NCBI RefSeq assembly: GCF_023555415.1
Contig: NZ_JAKRYL010000011.1
Span: 100,415-164,414, forward strand
From: Halalkalibacter alkaliphilus
GTDB lineage: Bacteria > Bacillota > Bacilli > Bacillales > Bacillaceae_D
DNA length: 64,000 nt
Direction: 5' to 3'
Part shown: positions 47,009 to 55,433 of the stretch, one piece after another
Position numbering within the stretch: the first letter of the stretch is position 1
Layout of the letters: every line of letters begins with the position of its first letter
The notes under the pieces: generated by a model
What the model saw: the letters and a program-made list of their open reading frames with translations, nothing else
Told to the model about the DNA's origin: nothing
The model's database searches: none
Position numbers and translations under genes: made by a program

Positions 47009-47442
47009 GCAATGAGCAGAGCCGCCGTCATCTTTTAAGCCTTTTGAGCGCTCTTCTCAAAAGGCGCACGGCGAGTGAAGCCATTGCCATTATGTTCACT
47101 CTCTTTTGGCAAAAAAGCGATTTTCCTTTGCATATCCTCTAAAAGGCGGGTTTCCTTTTTGCATATCCTCTAAGCAATGTGCGGAACCGCCGTTATCTCT
47201 TAAGCCTTTTGAGCGATCTTCTCAAAAGGCGCACGGCGAGTGAAGCCATTGCCACTGGATTCGCTCTCTTTTCGCAAAAAGGCGATTTTCCTTTTTGCTG
47301 CTGCTCTAAGCAATGTGCGGAGCCACCGTAATCTTTTAAGCCTTTTGAGCGCCCTTCTCAAAAGGCGCACGACGAGTGAAGCCATTGCCACTATGTTTGC
47401 TCTCTTTTCGCAAAAAAGCGATTATCCTTTGCATATCCTCTA
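47009..47442. repeat. three tandem GCAAT-family elements with shared flanks (locus D)
   Basis: Three 79-bp elements run from GCAATG to CATTGC: 47009-47087, 47174-47252 and 47310-47388. Each contains AAGCCTTTTGAG and CTTCTCAAAAGGC as an inner hairpin, and ends GGCGCAC-GRCGAGTGAAGCCATTGC. Each is followed by a flank like TATGTTTGCTCTCTTTTCGC and fragments of the ytlD terminator stem (CTTTGCATATCCTCT). Start-to-start spacings are 165 and 136 bases. The array lies between convergent ytlD and ytkD. Short open frames here are repeat artefacts. Confidence 0.9.
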
Positions 47443-47913
47443 AATTAATTGCAGTTTGTTTATTTGCTCCATTGTATACGTAAGAACTTGATCTTTCATT
47501 ATAAAGCTAAACTCTGATTGTGAAGAAAGCTCTGCTGGTAACTCTTCTAATAATACTGGACCATTCGTTTCGTAGTAGTAGGTTTTCTTTGCGACGTTTG
47601 AAATTGTAGCAAAAAATATCGTTTTATACATAATGCTTTGCCCACATTTAACCTCATACTGTCCAATAAAATGTAAAGCTTCTATCTCTGCGCCCGTCTC
47701 TTCTCGAACTTCTCTTTTTGCTGCGTCAACAAGGGTTTCCCCTTTTTCTACTTTGCCCCCTGGAAATTCAAGGCCCCTCATTTTATGCCTCGTTAATAAC
47801 CAACTACCATTGTAACGACAGACTACCCATATATGCTTTGCATTCTTCACAAAACCTGGCTCCTCAAACGTAAGTCTGACTTGACAATCATTTTGATCCT
47901 GAAATTGATACAT
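47440..47913 (-). CDS. ytkD: Nudix nucleoside triphosphatase (YtkD)
   Basis: A 157-residue Nudix hydrolase. The Nudix box spans G53-A75 (GKVEKGETLVDAAKREVREETGA) with all catalytic Glu residues. B. subtilis YtkD hydrolyses 8-oxo-dGTP and other (d)NTPs, preventing mutation, and has the same neighbour ytlD. No other domain is present. Confidence 0.9.
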   Translation of the reverse strand: MYQFQDQNDCQVRLTFEEPGFVKNAKHIWVVCRYNGSWLLTRHKMRGLEFPGGKVEKGETLVDAAKREVREETGAEIEALHFIGQYEVKCGQSIMYKTIFFATISNVAKKTYYYETNGPVLLEELPAELSSQSEFSFIMKDQVLTYTMEQINKLQLI

Positions 47914-48034
47914 ACACTCGCCTCATTTTGTCATTCTTACCCTAAGTATACAGATGTAAAAAGCGAAGGGAAACTATGAAAAAGACAAAAACAATTTTTG
48001 TCGATAAATGAAACGCACTAATTTCGAACCTTTT

Positions 48035-48075
48035 AAGGCAGCAGAAAAAGGAAATTGAACTTTTTCTGCTGCCTT
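48035..48075. terminator. terminator hairpin beside the MFS gene
   Basis: A 16-bp perfect stem (AAGGCAGCAGAAAAAG / CTTTTTCTGCTGCCTT) with a nine-base loop. A U-run follows only on the + strand, although the adjoining gene reads on the minus strand. Confidence 0.65.
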
Positions 48076-48076
48076 T

Positions 48077-49288
48077 TTATCCCCATGTCGGTTTGACAGG
48101 ATCTTCTGGTTTAATCATTAACAAAACAATAAGCACTGTTACAACACATAAGACTGTGTTAGACAAGAACATCAAGGAATGGGACGTTTTCATCAATACA
48201 GCGAAAACCGGCGGCCCAAGAGCCACACCAGCGAAACGCATGCTACTATAAAGTGATGAAATTGTTCCTCTTTGTTTCATTTCAATCCCTTCTGTTACTA
48301 ATGCGTCCAGACATGGTAGAGCAATTCCGATTCCTACACCACTTGCGAAAAGACACGTTAATAATAAATAAATGTCTTTGGAGAAAGAGACCGTGAAAAT
48401 AGCAAGAGTCAATATGACGAGACCTGCAACGGTATACCATTTCATTTTTTGTTTATCTTGCCCAATCACCTTTCCCGTTGCAAATGAAGAGAAACATAAC
48501 GCTGCTAACGGAATAGCTAAGATAATCCCTTTTTTAATGCCATCTATTTGAAACTCCTCTTCAAGCATTGTAGATAAATAAAAAAGAACACCAAAAATAA
48601 CAAACATCAATATGCCCCCAATGGCAAATACAGCGTAGAGCCACCGTCCTTCACGCTTAAAAATGACTTTTGTTGTCTTGACAAAAGCCTTAAATCCGAC
48701 AGCTTTTCCACTCATTGGAGGGACTTTTACTAGAAATAACATGGATAATATCGATATAAAACATAATACAGGAATGGAAAGAAGAGGCATGTACCAAACA
48801 ATTAGCGCTAATGCAGCACCCAATATCGGACTTAACACTTTTCCTAATGTATTGGCTGTCTCAATCATTCCTAAGCCTTTACTTACATCTTTTTGATTTG
48901 TATACATATCACCAACTAATGGCAACACAATCGGCATTGCTCCAGCTGCTCCAATGCCTTGCAAGAAACGACCAAAAATCAACATACCGTATGGATTTTC
49001 CATTTGCCAACCTGCAAAACCTGAAATAAATCCCCCTACCCCTGCAATAATTAGACTAGGAATGATGACCTTTTTCCTTCCAATGTGATCTGATATATAT
49101 CCTGCAATTGGGATACAAAGGATTGCCACAATGGAGTAGACCGTGATGAGCATACTTACTTGGAATGAACTAATTCCAAGCTCTTTCTCGATTTGAGGTA
49201 ACACTGGAATAAGCATTGAATTCCCCAATGTCATAACGAGTGGTATAGACGAAATCGAGAAAATAGCCCATTTATCTTTTTCTTGCAT
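48077..49288 (-). CDS. MFS transporter, drug-efflux type
   Basis: A 403-residue, 12-span major facilitator. The motif A loop GYISDHIGRKKVI and motif C-like GRFLQGIGAAGAMPIVLPLVG place it in the DHA1 drug/H+ antiporter group. It is transcribed alone and its substrate is unknown. Confidence 0.85.
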   Translation of the reverse strand: MQEKDKWAIFSISSIPLVMTLGNSMLIPVLPQIEKELGISSFQVSMLITVYSIVAILCIPIAGYISDHIGRKKVIIPSLIIAGVGGFISGFAGWQMENPYGMLIFGRFLQGIGAAGAMPIVLPLVGDMYTNQKDVSKGLGMIETANTLGKVLSPILGAALALIVWYMPLLSIPVLCFISILSMLFLVKVPPMSGKAVGFKAFVKTTKVIFKREGRWLYAVFAIGGILMFVIFGVLFYLSTMLEEEFQIDGIKKGIILAIPLAALCFSSFATGKVIGQDKQKMKWYTVAGLVILTLAIFTVSFSKDIYLLLTCLFASGVGIGIALPCLDALVTEGIEMKQRGTISSLYSSMRFAGVALGPPVFAVLMKTSHSLMFLSNTVLCVVTVLIVLLMIKPEDPVKPTWG

Positions 49289-49400
49289 CGCGAGGCTCCC
49301 CCGTTCCTAACTCAAAATAATTACCTTGTTAGTATTAGGAAGAGTGCATGTTCTATACACGTTAAACTTTACATAAGCAAGGAAGAAAAAGACTGTAACA

Positions 49401-49440
49401 AAGGAACAAAAAAACACCCATTCAATTGAATAGATGCTTT
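49401..49440 (-). terminator. terminator of the YwpF-like gene
   Basis: On the minus strand CATCTATTC-AATTGAATGGGTG forms a short stem followed by TTTTTTT, just past the stop at 49444. Confidence 0.65.
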
Positions 49441-49443
49441 TCA

Positions 49444-49941
49444 TTATTGTAAGTTATAGTCTCCACTTTCTTTAATGGAGCGATAAATAGTATTTAATGC
49501 ACTTTGAGGGTGCGCAGCTAAATTTTCCATTTTGTTATGGAATTCTGCTAGCAATTGTTCTTCTGAGTAACCTTCGTTAACTAAATCTTTTAAGACATCT
49601 TCAATAATTACATCTCTTTTTAACGCAAGTTTTGCCTCTAATAATACACTAATATTATTTGACAATTCAGTAATCGTTTGAACATTTGTAATCATAGCAG
49701 CTGGGTGATTGTCCTTACTTGTAATGATCACATCTACAAGAATATGGCCTTTTTTTTCCTTTACTTTTTTAAAATAATCAGTATATTCCTTACTAATCAC
49801 GGCTTCAATATACCATGTTTGATTCTTGTTTTCCATATTCACAATTAGTCCGTCTTGAATGGGAATTAATTTTTGATCAACACATTCACCGTTACCTTCA
49901 AGCAAGCTAAGCGAATAAAGTTTGAATGTTTTCAAAAGCAT
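49444..49941 (-). CDS. YwpF-like protein, function unknown
   Basis: A 165-residue protein starting LLKTFKLYSLSLL, followed by DGLIVNMENKNQTWYIEAVI. The start and the beta-rich first half resemble YwpF of Bacillus; the C-terminal half (VLKDLVNEGYSEEQLLAEFH) is helical. No enzymatic motif is visible. Assignment is from memory of the family pattern and moderate only. GGAGG-like sequence precedes the ATG. Confidence 0.55.
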   Translation of the reverse strand: MLLKTFKLYSLSLLEGNGECVDQKLIPIQDGLIVNMENKNQTWYIEAVISKEYTDYFKKVKEKKGHILVDVIITSKDNHPAAMITNVQTITELSNNISVLLEAKLALKRDVIIEDVLKDLVNEGYSEEQLLAEFHNKMENLAAHPQSALNTIYRSIKESGDYNLQ

Positions 49942-50073
49942 TTCCCTCCTTTTACTCTAATTAAATCATAAATCTTTCAAATTCCAAAATGAGGGGGACT
50001 TTCTTTTCAAGGAGCACCGAAAAAGCTTTGCTTCCTACTTCAGTGCCCTTTAAAAATCCCCCTTGACGCTTAT

Positions 50074-50220
50074 TTATGAACTTTTCATCCTTTGAAAGCA
50101 CAGCTCATATTGTTTTTCTAGAATCCACTTAATGAGTTCCACCTCTTCACTAGTAAGGTCTCTCCTCAGCTTACATTTACAATCGTCGATAAGTTCTTGG
50201 TAAAGATTTTCTTGTAACAT
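50074..50220 (-). CDS. small helical protein, unknown
   Basis: A 48-residue frame (MLQENLYQELIDDCKCKLRR, DLTSEEVELIKWILEKQYEL, CFQRMKSS) with AAAGGAG about 11 bases before its ATG. The sequence is compact, predicted all-helical and has sensible codon use, supporting a real gene. No family recognised. It follows the Sda-like gene at a distance of about 110 bases on the same strand. Confidence 0.6.
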   Translation of the reverse strand: MLQENLYQELIDDCKCKLRRDLTSEEVELIKWILEKQYELCFQRMKSS

Positions 50221-50331
50221 ATAGTAAATGTCTCCTTTGTCGATTTTTCTCAACTGCTCGATGGTGTCACTCTGACAATTTATGCGTACAAACCCGAAAT
50301 ATGTTAGCTTTTCCCTATTTACAACAAAGCT

Positions 50332-50484
50332 TCACACAAAAATTTTCGACTTTTTGCTTATAATCATTCTTTTTTTTCGCCCTTTGATTTCTTCACGCAA
50401 CAATTCAATAAAATCTTCTTCTAACTCCAAACGAATCGCACGTTCATACGCTTCTAATAAAACTCGATATTCTAACCTTTCCAT
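50332..50484 (-). CDS. sda: Sda-like sporulation histidine kinase inhibitor
   Basis: A 50-residue protein whose core LLEAYERAIRLELEEDFIEL and LREEIKGRKKRMIIS aligns along its length with Sda of B. subtilis ([29 protein letters not shown]). Sda binds the KinA dimerisation domain and delays sporulation when DNA replication is disturbed. The C-terminus carries an unusual basic extension KKSKIFV. The ribosome binding site is poor: AAAGGG abuts the ATG, and a GTG nine bases earlier is an alternative start. It lies 31 bases after patB on the same strand. Confidence 0.75.
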   Translation of the reverse strand: MERLEYRVLLEAYERAIRLELEEDFIELLREEIKGRKKRMIISKKSKIFV

Positions 50485-50515
50485 CCCTTTCACCGCACTT
50501 ATAAAAAATTGTTAT

Positions 50516-51694
50516 TTAAAACCCGCGCTTATCATAGGCTTCCTTCATTTGATCTAGACCTTGTTTTAACGTTTCTCTTGGACAAGCTAAATTGATTCGT
50601 TCAAAATCTTTTCCTTCATCACCAAAAATTGGACCATGATTTAAAGCAACATTCGCTTCTTCAACGAGCCATTTTTTCCGCTCCAAAGCTGATAATGGTA
50701 GATTTGAGCATTCTAACCACAGTAAGTATGTACCTTCTGAATCCATTACTCGTAATTTAGGCATATTCAAAGAGATATACTTTCGGACAAAATCATAGTT
50801 ATCTTGCACATAGTCCATTAACTGTTCTAACCACTTTTCCCCATGTGTATATGCCGCTTCAGTTGCCACTTCTGCAAATGAATTAACAGAATTTGCAAAT
50901 GAGTTAGCTAAGTGGTTAGCTAATTTGCGACGTAATTCTTCATTCTCAACTACTACATACGAAGTTTGTATCCCAGCTAAATTAAAAGTTTTACTTGGGG
51001 CTAAACAAGTGAACGTACGCTCTGAAGCATCTTTACTAATCGATGCAAATGGAATATGCTTTTGGCCTTTAAATAGTAAGTCAGCATGGATTTCATCTGA
51101 GACAACAAGCAAATTATGCTTTTCACATATCGCGGCGAGCTTTTCTAATTCATCACGCTTCCAAACACGCCCAACTGGATTATGAGGATGACAAAGAACA
51201 AGCATTTTGGTATTATCCGTAATCACTGACTCTAATTGATTGAAATCGATATCATAGTGATCTCCGTCAAACGAGAGTGGATTTTTGATTAACTCACGAT
51301 TATTTTTTTTCACAACATCATAAAACGGGTAGTAAACGGGGGTTTGGATAATAACACCTTCACCAGGTTCAGTGAATGCTTGAATAATGTAACTAATCGT
51401 TGGCACAATGCCTGATGTATATATAAGTGAGTCCGCTTCAACCGACCAACTATATCTTCTCTTTAACCAACCTTGAACGGCTTGATCGACCGTTTTTGAA
51501 TGAGCAGGATATCCAAAAATACCATGTTCAACTGTAGCATGTAATGCATCTAATACTTCTTTTGGTGCACGAAAATCCATATCTGCTACCCACATCGGCA
51601 AAAGGTCTTCCTTACCAAAACGTTGCTTAGTCATATCCCACTTCATTGAGTTCGTACCACGACGTTCAACTATTTCATCGAATTGCTTACTCAT
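50516..51694 (-). CDS. patB: PatB/MalY-type aminotransferase (C-S lyase)
   Basis: A 392-residue PLP enzyme of the MalY/PatB group. The PLP lysine is in APSKTFNLAG, and the Asp is in VVSDEIHADL, with HNPVGRVW preceding. Such enzymes act as cystathionine beta-lyase or cysteine desulfhydrase rather than true aminotransferases. The start has GAGG upstream. It lies upstream of the Sda-like gene. Confidence 0.9.
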   Translation of the reverse strand: MSKQFDEIVERRGTNSMKWDMTKQRFGKEDLLPMWVADMDFRAPKEVLDALHATVEHGIFGYPAHSKTVDQAVQGWLKRRYSWSVEADSLIYTSGIVPTISYIIQAFTEPGEGVIIQTPVYYPFYDVVKKNNRELIKNPLSFDGDHYDIDFNQLESVITDNTKMLVLCHPHNPVGRVWKRDELEKLAAICEKHNLLVVSDEIHADLLFKGQKHIPFASISKDASERTFTCLAPSKTFNLAGIQTSYVVVENEELRRKLANHLANSFANSVNSFAEVATEAAYTHGEKWLEQLMDYVQDNYDFVRKYISLNMPKLRVMDSEGTYLLWLECSNLPLSALERKKWLVEEANVALNHGPIFGDEGKDFERINLACPRETLKQGLDQMKEAYDKRGF

Positions 51695-51977
51695 AACTTA
51701 CACTTCCTCCCTATTGAAACACATACCTCCATTAAATATTTTTTCTGTCTTTAGGTCAATATTTACTATTCAACGAAGAATAATTAATTCCTTTTTAAAT
51801 TTATATTTTTTCAAATTTTTATTTAATATTTTGTAGTTCAACAATGATAAAAAAGAGTGGTTATTTTGGAAAATACATTCAGTGATAAAGTCTAATTCCA
51901 AACAGACATTCACCCTCTCTTATGATAAGATGGAAAAAGCAAAAAAGTACGTATTTATTAAAGGATAGGTGTTTGGA

Positions 51978-53531
51978 ATGAGTGTGTTAACCGTTAAAAA
52001 CTTAAGCCATGGATTTGGCGATCGTGCGATTTTTCATGACGTGTCCTTCCGTTTACTTAAAGGAGAGCACATTGGTTTAATTGGAGCCAATGGTGAAGGA
52101 AAATCGACGTTTATGAATATTATTACCGGTAAGCTAATGCCTGATGCAGGAAAAGTAGAGTGGTCGAAAAAGGTTCGTGTCGGCTATTTAGACCAGCATT
52201 CTGTTTTAGAGCGCGGGATGACGATGCGCGATGTGTTAAAAAGCGCGTTTCAATATATGTTTGACATGGAAACGGAAATGAATGAAATGTATGACAAAAT
52301 GGGAGAAGCTACTCCTGAACAACTTGAGAAGATGCTTGAAGAAGTTGGAATTATTCAAGATACATTAACAAACAATGATTTCTATACAATTGATGCGAAG
52401 GTAGAAGAAATTGCTAGAGGACTTGGTCTTGATGATGTTGGATTAGACCGTGATGTTACAGACCTTAGTGGAGGTCAGCGAACAAAGGTATTACTTGCGA
52501 AACTTCTACTCGAGAAACCTGATATCCTGCTATTGGATGAGCCTACAAACTATTTAGATGAACAGCATATTGAATGGTTAAAGCGCTACTTACAAGAGTA
52601 CGAAAATGCGTTTATCTTGATTTCACATGACATTCCATTTTTAAACAGCGTGATCAACTTGATTTATCATATGGAAAATCAAGAGCTTAATCGATATGTA
52701 GGGGATTACGAGCATTTTAAAGAAGTACATGAAATGAAGAAACAGCAGCTTGAGGCAGCTTATAAGAGACAACAGCAAGAAGTTGCTCAATTAAAAGACT
52801 TTGTTGCTAGGAACAAAGCACGTGTGTCGACACGTAATATGGCGATGTCTCGTCAAAAGAAACTAGATAAGATGGATATGATTGAACTTACTCAAGAAAA
52901 GCCAAAGCCACAGTTTAACTTCAAAGAAGCAAGAACGACAAGCAAGCTGATCTTTGAAACGAAGGATCTTGTCATCGGCTATGATGAGCCGCTTTCACGT
53001 CCTCTTAACCTTCGAATGGAACGTGGACAAAAGGTTGCTCTTGTTGGTGCAAACGGAATAGGAAAAACAACGTTACTAAAGAGCATCCTAGGATTAATTA
53101 AACCAGTAGATGGCACAGTTGAGCGTGGAGATTATCAAGAGATCGGTTATTTTGAACAAGAAGCAAAAGATCCTGATAAAACATGTATTGACGAGGTATG
53201 GCAGGATTTCCCTTCATTCACACAAGCTGAGGTACGTGCAGCCCTTGCTAAGTGTGGATTAACGACAAAGCATATAGAGAGTAAGATTGTCGTTTTAAGT
53301 GGTGGCGAAAAAGCCAAGGTCCGTCTTTGTAAATTAATTAATCGTGAAACAAATATCCTTGTTCTCGATGAGCCGACAAATCACTTAGACGTTGACGCAA
53401 AAGAAGAGTTAAAACGAGCGCTGCAAGCATACAAAGGAAGCATTTTGCTAATTAGTCACGAACCAGAGTTCTATCAAGACGTTGCTACAGACGTCTGGAA
53501 CTGCGAATCATGGACAACAAAATTAGTATAG
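51978..53531 (+). CDS. ABC-F family ATPase (YfmM-like)
   Basis: A soluble twin-ATPase of about 517 residues that acts on the ribosome or related targets. The first cassette has GANGEGKSTFMN, LSGGQRTKVLLAK and LLDEPTNYLD; the second has GANGIGKTTLLKS, LSGGEKAKVRLCK and LDEPTNHLD; the linker is charged and helical. The start MSVLTVKNLSHGFGDRAIF resembles YfmM or YkpA types; which one is uncertain. An in-frame GTG lies three codons upstream, but ATG at 51978 is better placed. Confidence 0.88.
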   Translation: MSVLTVKNLSHGFGDRAIFHDVSFRLLKGEHIGLIGANGEGKSTFMNIITGKLMPDAGKVEWSKKVRVGYLDQHSVLERGMTMRDVLKSAFQYMFDMETEMNEMYDKMGEATPEQLEKMLEEVGIIQDTLTNNDFYTIDAKVEEIARGLGLDDVGLDRDVTDLSGGQRTKVLLAKLLLEKPDILLLDEPTNYLDEQHIEWLKRYLQEYENAFILISHDIPFLNSVINLIYHMENQELNRYVGDYEHFKEVHEMKKQQLEAAYKRQQQEVAQLKDFVARNKARVSTRNMAMSRQKKLDKMDMIELTQEKPKPQFNFKEARTTSKLIFETKDLVIGYDEPLSRPLNLRMERGQKVALVGANGIGKTTLLKSILGLIKPVDGTVERGDYQEIGYFEQEAKDPDKTCIDEVWQDFPSFTQAEVRAALAKCGLTTKHIESKIVVLSGGEKAKVRLCKLINRETNILVLDEPTNHLDVDAKEELKRALQAYKGSILLISHEPEFYQDVATDVWNCESWTTKLV

Positions 53532-53544
53532 TATAAGAGTATAA

Positions 53545-53588
53545 GGGTCAGACCCCTCTTTAGTGCAGTAAAGAGGGGTCTGACCCCT
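53545..53588. repeat. GGGTCAGACCC long hairpin (copy 1)
   Basis: An AGGGTCAGACCCCTCTTTA arm pairs with TAAAGAGGGGTCTGACCCCT over 18-19 bases, with a loop of about six (GTGCAG). The 11-mer GGGTCAGACCC is itself a near-palindrome. It sits just after the ABC-F stop and abuts the broken 5' edge of the dgk remnant. A second hairpin with the same end sequence lies at 55434-55492. The exact edge may be off by one base. Confidence 0.8.
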
Positions 53589-53599
53589 CCTTGTCCCGT

Positions 53600-53825
53600 A
53601 TGGAATTACGAGGAAGAGTAATGGAGCAGAAAATGGATCCTCAGTACCTTAACCAATTATCTAAGGACTATGAAACACACAATGTCAAACTGAGCTTCTC
53701 TCTACCCTAATACACCTATTATTGACATTAACGGTGATGAGGTAAACTTTATCAAAAAGGCGCAAGACTTAGATGGCATACTTATAAAAAGATCAAGCAC
53801 TGCAAAAAGGAGCGACTTGTTTTGA
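53600..53825 (+). pseudogene. dgk: remnant of deoxyguanosine kinase gene (dgk)
   Basis: The frame from 53600 reads MELRGRVMEQKMDPQYLNQL and SKDYETHNVKLSFSLP then stops. Shifting by one base resumes PNTPIIDINGDEVNFIKKAQ and DLDGILIKRSSTAKRSDLF. This is the C-terminal quarter of a deoxynucleoside kinase of the Dgk type (RGRxMEQ...DxxYLxxLxxDYE; INGD). The 5' three-quarters, including the P-loop, is missing, and the frame is shifted once. Its stop overlaps the dck start by four bases, as expected for an ancestral dgk-dck operon. Confidence 0.8.
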
Positions 53826-54484
53826 ACCTACGCGCTAAATATAACATTCCTGAAAACGCCATAATAACAATTGCAGGTACCGTTGGTGTTGGAAAATCAA
53901 CAATGACAACATCACTTGCAAAAGCTCTTGGCTTCAACACTTCTTTTGAAAATGTTGATCAAAATCCATACTTAGACAAATTTTATGCTGATTTTGAACG
54001 GTGGAGTTTTCATTTACAAATTTATTTTCTTGCCGAACGATTTAAAGAACAAAAGAGGATGTTTGAGCAAGGTGGCGGTTTTATTCAAGACCGTTCCATT
54101 TATGAGGATACAGGCATTTTTGCTAAAATGCATTCAGATAAAGGTACAATGACAGACGTTGATTACGAAACGTATACGAGCCTTTTTAATGCGATGGTAA
54201 TGACACCATATTTTCCTCATCCGGACGTGCTTATTTACCTTGAAGGTGACTTGAATAATATTGTTAGCCGTATTCAAGAACGCGGCCGCGAAATGGAACA
54301 AAAGACTCCACTTTCCTATTGGGAAGAAATGCATGTACGTTACGAGGAGTGGATTAACAACTTCACGTCTTGTCCAGTGTTACGTTTAAATATTAAAGAG
54401 TATGATTTATTAAACGATGAACAAGCTGTTGAATCAATTATAGAGCGAATTTCAAATGTGATAAATCCAAAAGTGACGATTTAA
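53822..54484 (+). CDS. dck: deoxyadenosine/deoxycytidine kinase
   Basis: A 220-residue deoxynucleoside kinase: P-loop GTVGVGKSTMT, substrate loop NVDQNPYLDKFYADFERWSF, the ERF/DRS motif VLQDRSIYED-like (FIQDRSIYEDTGIF) and the lid RGREMEQKTPLSYW. It phosphorylates deoxyadenosine and deoxycytidine for nucleotide salvage. The start is TTG, behind AAAAGGAG at nine bases. In Bacillus it normally pairs with dgk; here only a remnant of dgk precedes it. Upstream promoter elements may therefore also have been lost or replaced. Confidence 0.92.
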   Translation: MNLRAKYNIPENAIITIAGTVGVGKSTMTTSLAKALGFNTSFENVDQNPYLDKFYADFERWSFHLQIYFLAERFKEQKRMFEQGGGFIQDRSIYEDTGIFAKMHSDKGTMTDVDYETYTSLFNAMVMTPYFPHPDVLIYLEGDLNNIVSRIQERGREMEQKTPLSYWEEMHVRYEEWINNFTSCPVLRLNIKEYDLLNDEQAVESIIERISNVINPKVTI

Positions 54485-54510
54485 TCTAAGAGAAGAGGAT
54501 AACCGAGCTG

Positions 54511-54654
54511 TTAAGCTACCCGGTCATCCTCTTCTTTGTCTTCTTTTTTTTCTAAAAAATAATAAATACGTGGTAAATGCGAAAATCGTAAATATTCTTG
54601 GAGCAATGACCCTCCAACAAATGCGATCATTTGCCAATCAACGCCTTTTAACAT
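54511..54654 (-). CDS. small amphipathic protein, unknown
   Basis: A 47-residue frame, MLKGVDWQMIAFVGGSLLQE..., ending in a charged tail KKEDKEEDDRVA. GGGGG lies about eight bases before its ATG. Its 3' end overlaps the dck terminator hairpin (about 54487-54535), so the tail may be shaped by that sequence. It lies 54 bases after the stop of the Mrr-type gene on the same strand. No family recognised; I take it as a tentative gene. Confidence 0.45.
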   Translation of the reverse strand: MLKGVDWQMIAFVGGSLLQEYLRFSHLPRIYYFLEKKEDKEEDDRVA

Positions 54655-54708
54655 AAGCACATCCCCCCATATCGAAATTTATGCCGATAAGAAGTTGTCT
54701 TATGATTT

Positions 54709-55362
54709 CTACATACTTTGTCTTGTTTTCGTTAGTTTATAAAAGTATTCTCCTGCCTTAATCAGTCCCCGCTGATGATCTAAGTCATCTATGCTATCTT
54801 CTGCATTATAATCTATTTCTTCATATGGGAGTTCAATAACATCTTGTGCTTCGGTTAGTCTTCCTTTTTTAAACAACCGGATAACTTCAATCAAATCTTC
54901 TCGTGCAAGGATCCTAACTTTTGTTGCTGCAGCAAGCTTTCTGCAAGGCTCGGAAACATCAATTGCAGATGTTATAACAATAGCTTGATTGGCATCATAA
55001 TAGGCTTTTGCTGCATAAATTTCCTGAATAGCCTCTAAACCAATCTTCTCAGTAATACGCTTAGCTTGGACAACGGTTTGAGCCTCTAATCGATCCCGAA
55101 AAAGCAAATCCGCTCCAAAGTCCCGACTTTTCTTCGTTAAAAACGTCTCATCATACCCAAGAGCTACAAATAAGACATATAAATAATCTTCAAAATCATG
55201 ACCAGACATTCGGTCAATATCTGTAATTGAAATCTTACTTACATCAAAGCGTTTCTTTTTTCGAAAATGCAAAAGAACCGCTATAACAATGATTGCAACG
55301 GTGAGCAATAAGAGAACACTAAATCCCGCCACACTGAGCCATGTTGGCACACTTTCATTCAT
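54709..55362 (-). CDS. membrane-anchored Mrr-type restriction endonuclease-like protein (1)
   Basis: A 217-residue protein with an N-terminal span (about 10-32, VAGFSVLLLLTVAIIVIAVLL) and a cytoplasmic Mrr-cat nuclease fold. The catalytic set is complete: E58 (HDFEDYL), D85 (FGADLL), Q99 and K101 (VVQAKR). It could cut foreign or damaged DNA near the membrane. Between it and dck lies a small frame; upstream on its 5' side is a GGGTCAGACCC hairpin. The role is inferred from the domain only. Confidence 0.8.
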   Translation of the reverse strand: MNESVPTWLSVAGFSVLLLLTVAIIVIAVLLHFRKKKRFDVSKISITDIDRMSGHDFEDYLYVLFVALGYDETFLTKKSRDFGADLLFRDRLEAQTVVQAKRITEKIGLEAIQEIYAAKAYYDANQAIVITSAIDVSEPCRKLAAATKVRILAREDLIEVIRLFKKGRLTEAQDVIELPYEEIDYNAEDSIDDLDHQRGLIKAGEYFYKLTKTRQSM

Positions 55363-55433
55363 ACTCGTCCCAACTCCCTTCGTTCCTTATCTTAAGCGTT
55401 GGAAACCCAAAAAGCAAACACTTGTTTGTTAAA

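Noticed and set aside
47200..47443. short frames on both strands in locus D
   Set aside because: They arise from the tandem GCAAT elements and have no ribosome binding site or conserved sequence.
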